A stretch of DNA of 64,000 nt, taken from the NCBI GenBank assembly GCA_020634135.1, contig JACKCG010000003.1:248001-312000 (forward strand). Reading direction: 5' to 3'. A program made the translations under genes and the position numbers. The notes under the pieces are model-generated. The model made no database searches and was not told the origin of the DNA. It worked only from the letters and a program-made list of their open reading frames with translations. Origin of the DNA: Anaerolineaceae bacterium. GTDB lineage: Bacteria; Chloroflexota; Anaerolineae; Aggregatilineales; Phototrophicaceae. Shown piece after piece: positions 60,298 through 64,000 of this stretch (position 1 is its first letter; each line of letters opens with the position of its first letter).

Positions 60298-63200
60298 ATG
60301 GAAGGTAAAGCTAAGGCCTCTGGCGGGCGATCTCGTCTCAATCTAAGAAGCCATCTGGCCCGGAAAATTCTTATCCCGGTGACGGTTGTTCTACTGGTGG
60401 CCGTCGTGCTGCTGGTGGCTTTCTTCGCGTTTAACTCGGCGCAGATTACGCTGACGGCGGAAGATGCCAACTACCGCGAAGCGTATTCGGCGGCCTTAGC
60501 CCAGCTCAATACCCGCAAGCAGCAGGCGCTGGCGCTGGCAATCTCTATTGCCGACAATCCGATTGCCCAGGAGGCGCTGGCGAACCAGGATCGAGAAGCC
60601 CTGGTCGCCGCTTTCAGCCCGCTCTACCAGCAACTTGACGCTCAATTTGATATTCCCCAGGCGCAGTTCCATCTGGCGCCAGCGACTTCGTTCCTCCGCC
60701 TGCACGACCTTGAAAAATGGGGCGACGATCTGTCATCTTTCCGGTCAACGGTTCTGGAAACGAATACGACCGGGCAGCAAACAGCAGGCATCGAAGTGGG
60801 GCGCGGCGGCCCGGGTATTCGCGGTGTTGTGCCAGTCATGTATCAAGGGCGGCAGGTCGGCTCGTTCGAAATCGGTCTGAACATTGATGTTTCTATGCTT
60901 CAGCGCTTCCAGGAACTTTACGGTGGCGAATGGCATATCATCCTGAATCCCGATATCGCAAGCCTGGCGACCCTCGGCGGTTTCCAGATCGAGACGCCAG
61001 GGCCGGTGGCGAACACGCTCAGTTTCGCCGCGACCAACGAAAGCTTTGCGGAGCGCGACCCAGCGGTTTATCAGCAGGTTTTGCAGAATGGCGAAATTGT
61101 CATCAACCGCGTTGAGTCACTTGATGTCCCTTATGGTGTGATTACCGGCCCGTTACGTGACTACAAAGGCCAGATCATCGGCGCGATTCAGGTCGAATTT
61201 GACCGCAGCGCCGTTATCACTCAGATCAATCAGGCGAGCGTGCAGATTGTCGTTGTCGGTCTTGCACTATCCGGTCTGGGGCTGGGCTTCCTGCTCATCT
61301 TTATCCAGCGGATGCTTCAGCCGGTAGCCAGCCTGACGCACAATGTTGAGTTAGTGGCGCAGGGTAACTACAACGTACAGGTGACGGCCAGCACCCAGGA
61401 TGAATTGGGTGTATTGGCGCAGGGCTTCAACGAAATGACCACGCGGCTTCGTGACTCGTTCAGCACGCTGGAGTCACGGGTGGCCGCCCGTACCCACGAC
61501 CTGGCGACAACAGTGGAAGTCGGCCAGCTTGCCACCAGCATCTATGAAGAACAGGAACTCACGCCGAAGCTGGTTGAATATATCCGCGCACAGTTTGGCC
61601 TGTACTATACGCAGATTTACTTCATTGATGAAGCCCGCCGTTATGCTGTGCTGCGGCATGGCACGGGAAATGCAGGCAAGGAATTACTGGCGCGACAGCA
61701 CAAGCTTGATCTGGCGCAAACTTCGATTGTGGCGCGGGTGGTGCAGACAAGAGAACCGGTGCTGGTCGCGAATACCGAAACCAGCGATATTCACCGCCCC
61801 AACGCACTCCTGCCGGATACCCGCTCGGAAGCTGCTCTACCGCTGGTGGCCGGTGATGAGGTTTTCGGTGTGCTGGATATGCAGGCGGAGCGAGCCGGAA
61901 CGTTTAACCCGGAAAACCTATCGGTGTTCCAGGCGATGGCGAATCAGGTCGCATCGGCGCTGCGGGGCGCACAAGCGTACAGCCGCGCTCAAGAAGCCAT
62001 TGAACGCGCTGAGACCATCAACCGCCGCCTGACCAGTGATACCTGGAAGGGCTACCTGGGCAAGTCGAAGGCCGCTGGTCGTATCGGGTATGAATACAAT
62101 CTGGAATCGCCGCAGCCGCTCAGCCACGAACTAAAACACACGCCGGAAAAAGTGGTCGAAAAAGATCGTGCTACGCAGCCGATTCTCTTGCGCGGCCAGC
62201 AGATCGGTACGCTGCTGGTGCAGGAAGATAATGACTGGCGCGAGTGGCGGCCTGATGAACTCACCCTGATCGAAGGGGTGGCAGGCCGTGTCGCCCAGGC
62301 GGTTGAGCAGTTCCGCGCTTTCGACGAGACGCAGTCCGCGTTGCAGGCAACTGAGGCACTTTACCGGGTCAGCGGCGAAGTCAACCGGGCGGCGACACTG
62401 GATGATATCCTTCAGACCCTGGTGAATTTAACCGCTGTCGGTCAGTTTGACCGGGCGAACTTCCTCATGTTTGATCGTCCCTGGGTGGATGAAAAACCGG
62501 ACACAGCGACAGTGATGGCCGTGTGGGAGCGTGATGGCAGTGCGCCGCGCGCCCCGCTTGGAACAGTCTATCCTGTGGCGGCGTTCCCGTTCATTGACAC
62601 GATGGAAACTGACAAGCCATTTATCGTAGCGGATCGCGACTCGGATGCACTGGCAGACGAGACTCTGCGGGCTGTGCTACAGCAACTGGGGATGCGCAGT
62701 ATCGTGTTCTTTGCCCTGGTTGCCAATAATGAATGGGTAGGGCTGCTCACCGCTCAGTCCGGAAGCCCGCGCAGTGTCAGTGACGACCAGGTGCGGCAGT
62801 TGATTAGTATATCCGGCCAGGCAGCGAACGTGATCCAGAACATCCGACTGCTGGAACAGGCGCGAAAACGCGCTCTGGAAATGGAAACGGTAGCTAACGT
62901 AAGCGCCGCCGCCACGACCATTCTGGATGTTGACAGACTGCTTCAGACAGTGGTGGATCTGACCAAACAGAGCTTTGACCTCTACCACGCGCATGTATAC
63001 CTGCTGAATGAAACCGGGGACACGTTGGTACTGTCTGCTGGCTCAGGTGATGCCGGCCAGGTCATGAAGGATCACGGCCACAGCATCGCACTTGATCGTG
63101 AAGTCAGTGTGGTGGCGACTGCTGCCCGCACCCGGAAAGGTATCATTATCGGCGATGTTACCCAGAACCCGACACACCTTCCGAATCCACTTCTGCCGGA

Positions 63201-64000
63201 AACCCGGTCAGAAATGGCTGTGCCGATGGTTGTGGGTGAAGAGTTAGTCGGCGTGCTGGATGTGCAGTCGCAGCAGGTTAACCGCTTCACTCTTGAAGAC
63301 CTGCGTATCCAGTCCACATTGGCTGACCAGATTTCCGTGGCCGTAGAAAATGCCCGCGCCTACCAACGCCAGCTTGAAACCGCCGAAAAGTTGCGCGAGG
63401 TTGACCGGCTCAAATCACAGTTCCTGGCGAACATGAGTCATGAACTGCGGACGCCACTTAACTCGATTATTGGTTACTCCGAGGTGCTGCTGGATGGTAT
63501 TGACGGCGACCTGACGGAAGATGCCATTGAAGATGTCGAAGCCATTCACAGCGGCGGCAGACATCTGCTGACCATGATTAACGAAATCCTTGACCTGGCG
63601 AAGATTGAAGCCGGGCAAATGAAGCTGGAACGCCGTCGGACCGAGTTAGAAGAAATCGTGACTGATGCAATACACACCAGCCAGATTCTTGTGAAGGATA
63701 AGTCGGTTGAGTTGAAAGTGATCGCTGAACCAGACATGCCGCCCGTGTTTGGCGACCCGATTCGTATTCGCCAGATCATCCTCAATCTGTTGAGTAATGC
63801 GGCAAAGTTCACCGAAAACGGCGAGATTGTCGTGAGCTATGGATCGCAGGATAACCAGACGGCCTTTGTCAAAGTTCAGGATACGGGTATCGGGATGTCA
63901 CCCGAAGGGCTGACCGTGATTTTTGAACAGTTCCAGCAGGTGGATGGCTCGTCTACACGCCGCGCCGGTGGTACGGGATTGGGGCTGACCATCACCCGAT
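60298..64000 (+). CDS. Multi-GAF sensor histidine kinase, C-terminus beyond the window
   Basis: The frame from ATG 60298 (GGGGAG upstream) runs 1234 residues to the edge. Order: TM1 (about 24-44), an extracellular Cache-like sensor, TM2 (about 316-338, VVVGLALSGLGLGFLLIF), HAMP (QPVASLTHNVELVAQGNYN), GAF1 (410-565), a partial GAF-like segment (570-680), GAF2 (682-845), GAF3 (860-1020), HisKA with FLANMSHELRTPLNS (His1048), and the ATPase domain with ILNLLSNAAKF and DTGIGMS. It ends in RRAGGTGLGLTITR at the edge. It resembles the preceding receptor closely, including a GAF beginning FDLYHAHVYLLNET, so one probably arose by duplication. Confidence 0.93.
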   Translation, partial: MEGKAKASGGRSRLNLRSHLARKILIPVTVVLLVAVVLLVAFFAFNSAQITLTAEDANYREAYSAALAQLNTRKQQALALAISIADNPIAQEALANQDREALVAAFSPLYQQLDAQFDIPQAQFHLAPATSFLRLHDLEKWGDDLSSFRSTVLETNTTGQQTAGIEVGRGGPGIRGVVPVMYQGRQVGSFEIGLNIDVSMLQRFQELYGGEWHIILNPDIASLATLGGFQIETPGPVANTLSFAATNESFAERDPAVYQQVLQNGEIVINRVESLDVPYGVITGPLRDYKGQIIGAIQVEFDRSAVITQINQASVQIVVVGLALSGLGLGFLLIFIQRMLQPVASLTHNVELVAQGNYNVQVTASTQDELGVLAQGFNEMTTRLRDSFSTLESRVAARTHDLATTVEVGQLATSIYEEQELTPKLVEYIRAQFGLYYTQIYFIDEARRYAVLRHGTGNAGKELLARQHKLDLAQTSIVARVVQTREPVLVANTETSDIHRPNALLPDTRSEAALPLVAGDEVFGVLDMQAERAGTFNPENLSVFQAMANQVASALRGAQAYSRAQEAIERAETINRRLTSDTWKGYLGKSKAAGRIGYEYNLESPQPLSHELKHTPEKVVEKDRATQPILLRGQQIGTLLVQEDNDWREWRPDELTLIEGVAGRVAQAVEQFRAFDETQSALQATEALYRVSGEVNRAATLDDILQTLVNLTAVGQFDRANFLMFDRPWVDEKPDTATVMAVWERDGSAPRAPLGTVYPVAAFPFIDTMETDKPFIVADRDSDALADETLRAVLQQLGMRSIVFFALVANNEWVGLLTAQSGSPRSVSDDQVRQLISISGQAANVIQNIRLLEQARKRALEMETVANVSAAATTILDVDRLLQTVVDLTKQSFDLYHAHVYLLNETGDTLVLSAGSGDAGQVMKDHGHSIALDREVSVVATAARTRKGIIIGDVTQNPTHLPNPLLPETRSEMAVPMVVGEELVGVLDVQSQQVNRFTLEDLRIQSTLADQISVAVENARAYQRQLETAEKLREVDRLKSQFLANMSHELRTPLNSIIGYSEVLLDGIDGDLTEDAIEDVEAIHSGGRHLLTMINEILDLAKIEAGQMKLERRRTELEEIVTDAIHTSQILVKDKSVELKVIAEPDMPPVFGDPIRIRQIILNLLSNAAKFTENGEIVVSYGSQDNQTAFVKVQDTGIGMSPEGLTVIFEQFQQVDGSSTRRAGGTGLGLTITR

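Noticed and set aside
61451..62032. 193-codon alternative frame inside the large histidine kinase
   Set aside because: The kinase frame is continuous there (checked at 60661, 61441 and 63421) and carries GAF motifs; the other frame is Arg/Trp-rich noise.

Overview
The window looks like part of the chromosome of an Anaerolineae-type member of the Chloroflexota. This is inferred from moderately high G+C, PT-rich TPR and transglutaminase membrane proteins, HAMP-GAF histidine kinases, an inorganic phosphate transporter paired with a DUF47 protein, and a fused succinate dehydrogenase anchor. No rRNA gene or marker protein allows a firmer placement. Coding density is high. There is one tRNA (Leu-CAA), no rRNA, no CRISPR array, no intact insertion sequence, and a single decayed transposase fragment.

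Layout. 1-3.2 kb (minus): a Ser/Thr kinase-like protein with an altered DFG motif, a YbhN-type flippase-like membrane protein and a rhamnosyltransferase-like GT2. 3.6-7.1 kb (plus, with tRNA-Leu on minus): an unknown soluble protein, then an ECF sigma factor, a membrane anti-sigma-like protein and a Nudix hydrolase. 7.1-13.3 kb (minus): a five-gene lipid-linked glycan cluster (GT2, FAD oxidoreductase, polysaccharide deacetylase, flippase-like protein, GT39). 13.8-16.4 kb (plus): ccmC with a very short ccmD-like partner, a response regulator lacking its phospho-acceptor Asp, and a DUF4287/DUF5655 protein. 16.6-20.6 kb (plus): the succinate dehydrogenase operon sdhCD (fused)-sdhA-sdhB. 20.6-26.0 kb (minus): a receiver-histidine kinase, a B12-binding radical SAM protein, a polyprenyl-phosphate GT2 and a TlpA thioredoxin.

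26.4-27.6 kb (minus) is an unusual strip of very small ORFs behind an excisionase-like HTH protein. 27.7-34.4 kb (plus) is a Phe-specific T-box leader followed by pheS, a DUF4258/DUF2283 pair resembling a toxin-antitoxin module, a small membrane protein, a YeiH-type exporter and pheT. 34.5-42.4 kb holds an M1 metallopeptidase lipoprotein, a glycoside hydrolase-like protein, a hutU (urocanase) 5' fragment stopped by a nonsense codon and abutting an ISAs1-type transposase remnant, a class III aminotransferase, a processive GT2, a heme-binding-domain protein and a tiny Gly/Arg/Tyr-rich membrane protein.

42.4-50.8 kb (minus): a TgpA-like transglutaminase, a TPR-SH3 protein, an orphan Imm5 immunity-like protein, DUF47-PiT phosphate transport, and a nitrilase-fold protein with Gly in place of the catalytic Cys. 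51-57 kb (plus): a LysM-like exported protein, a TPR protein, an epimerase-GT4 pair and the NhaA antiporter. 57.3 kb to the end (plus): a solute-binding lipoprotein without transporter partners, a dCache-HAMP-GAF receptor lacking a kinase domain, and a large multi-GAF histidine kinase cut by the window edge; together these could form one sensing pathway.

Themes: envelope glycan assembly, heme and respiratory chain functions, signalling with several proteins that lack canonical catalytic or phospho-acceptor residues, and small gene cassettes inserted near housekeeping genes. Function calls come from reading motifs by eye; no database search was possible.
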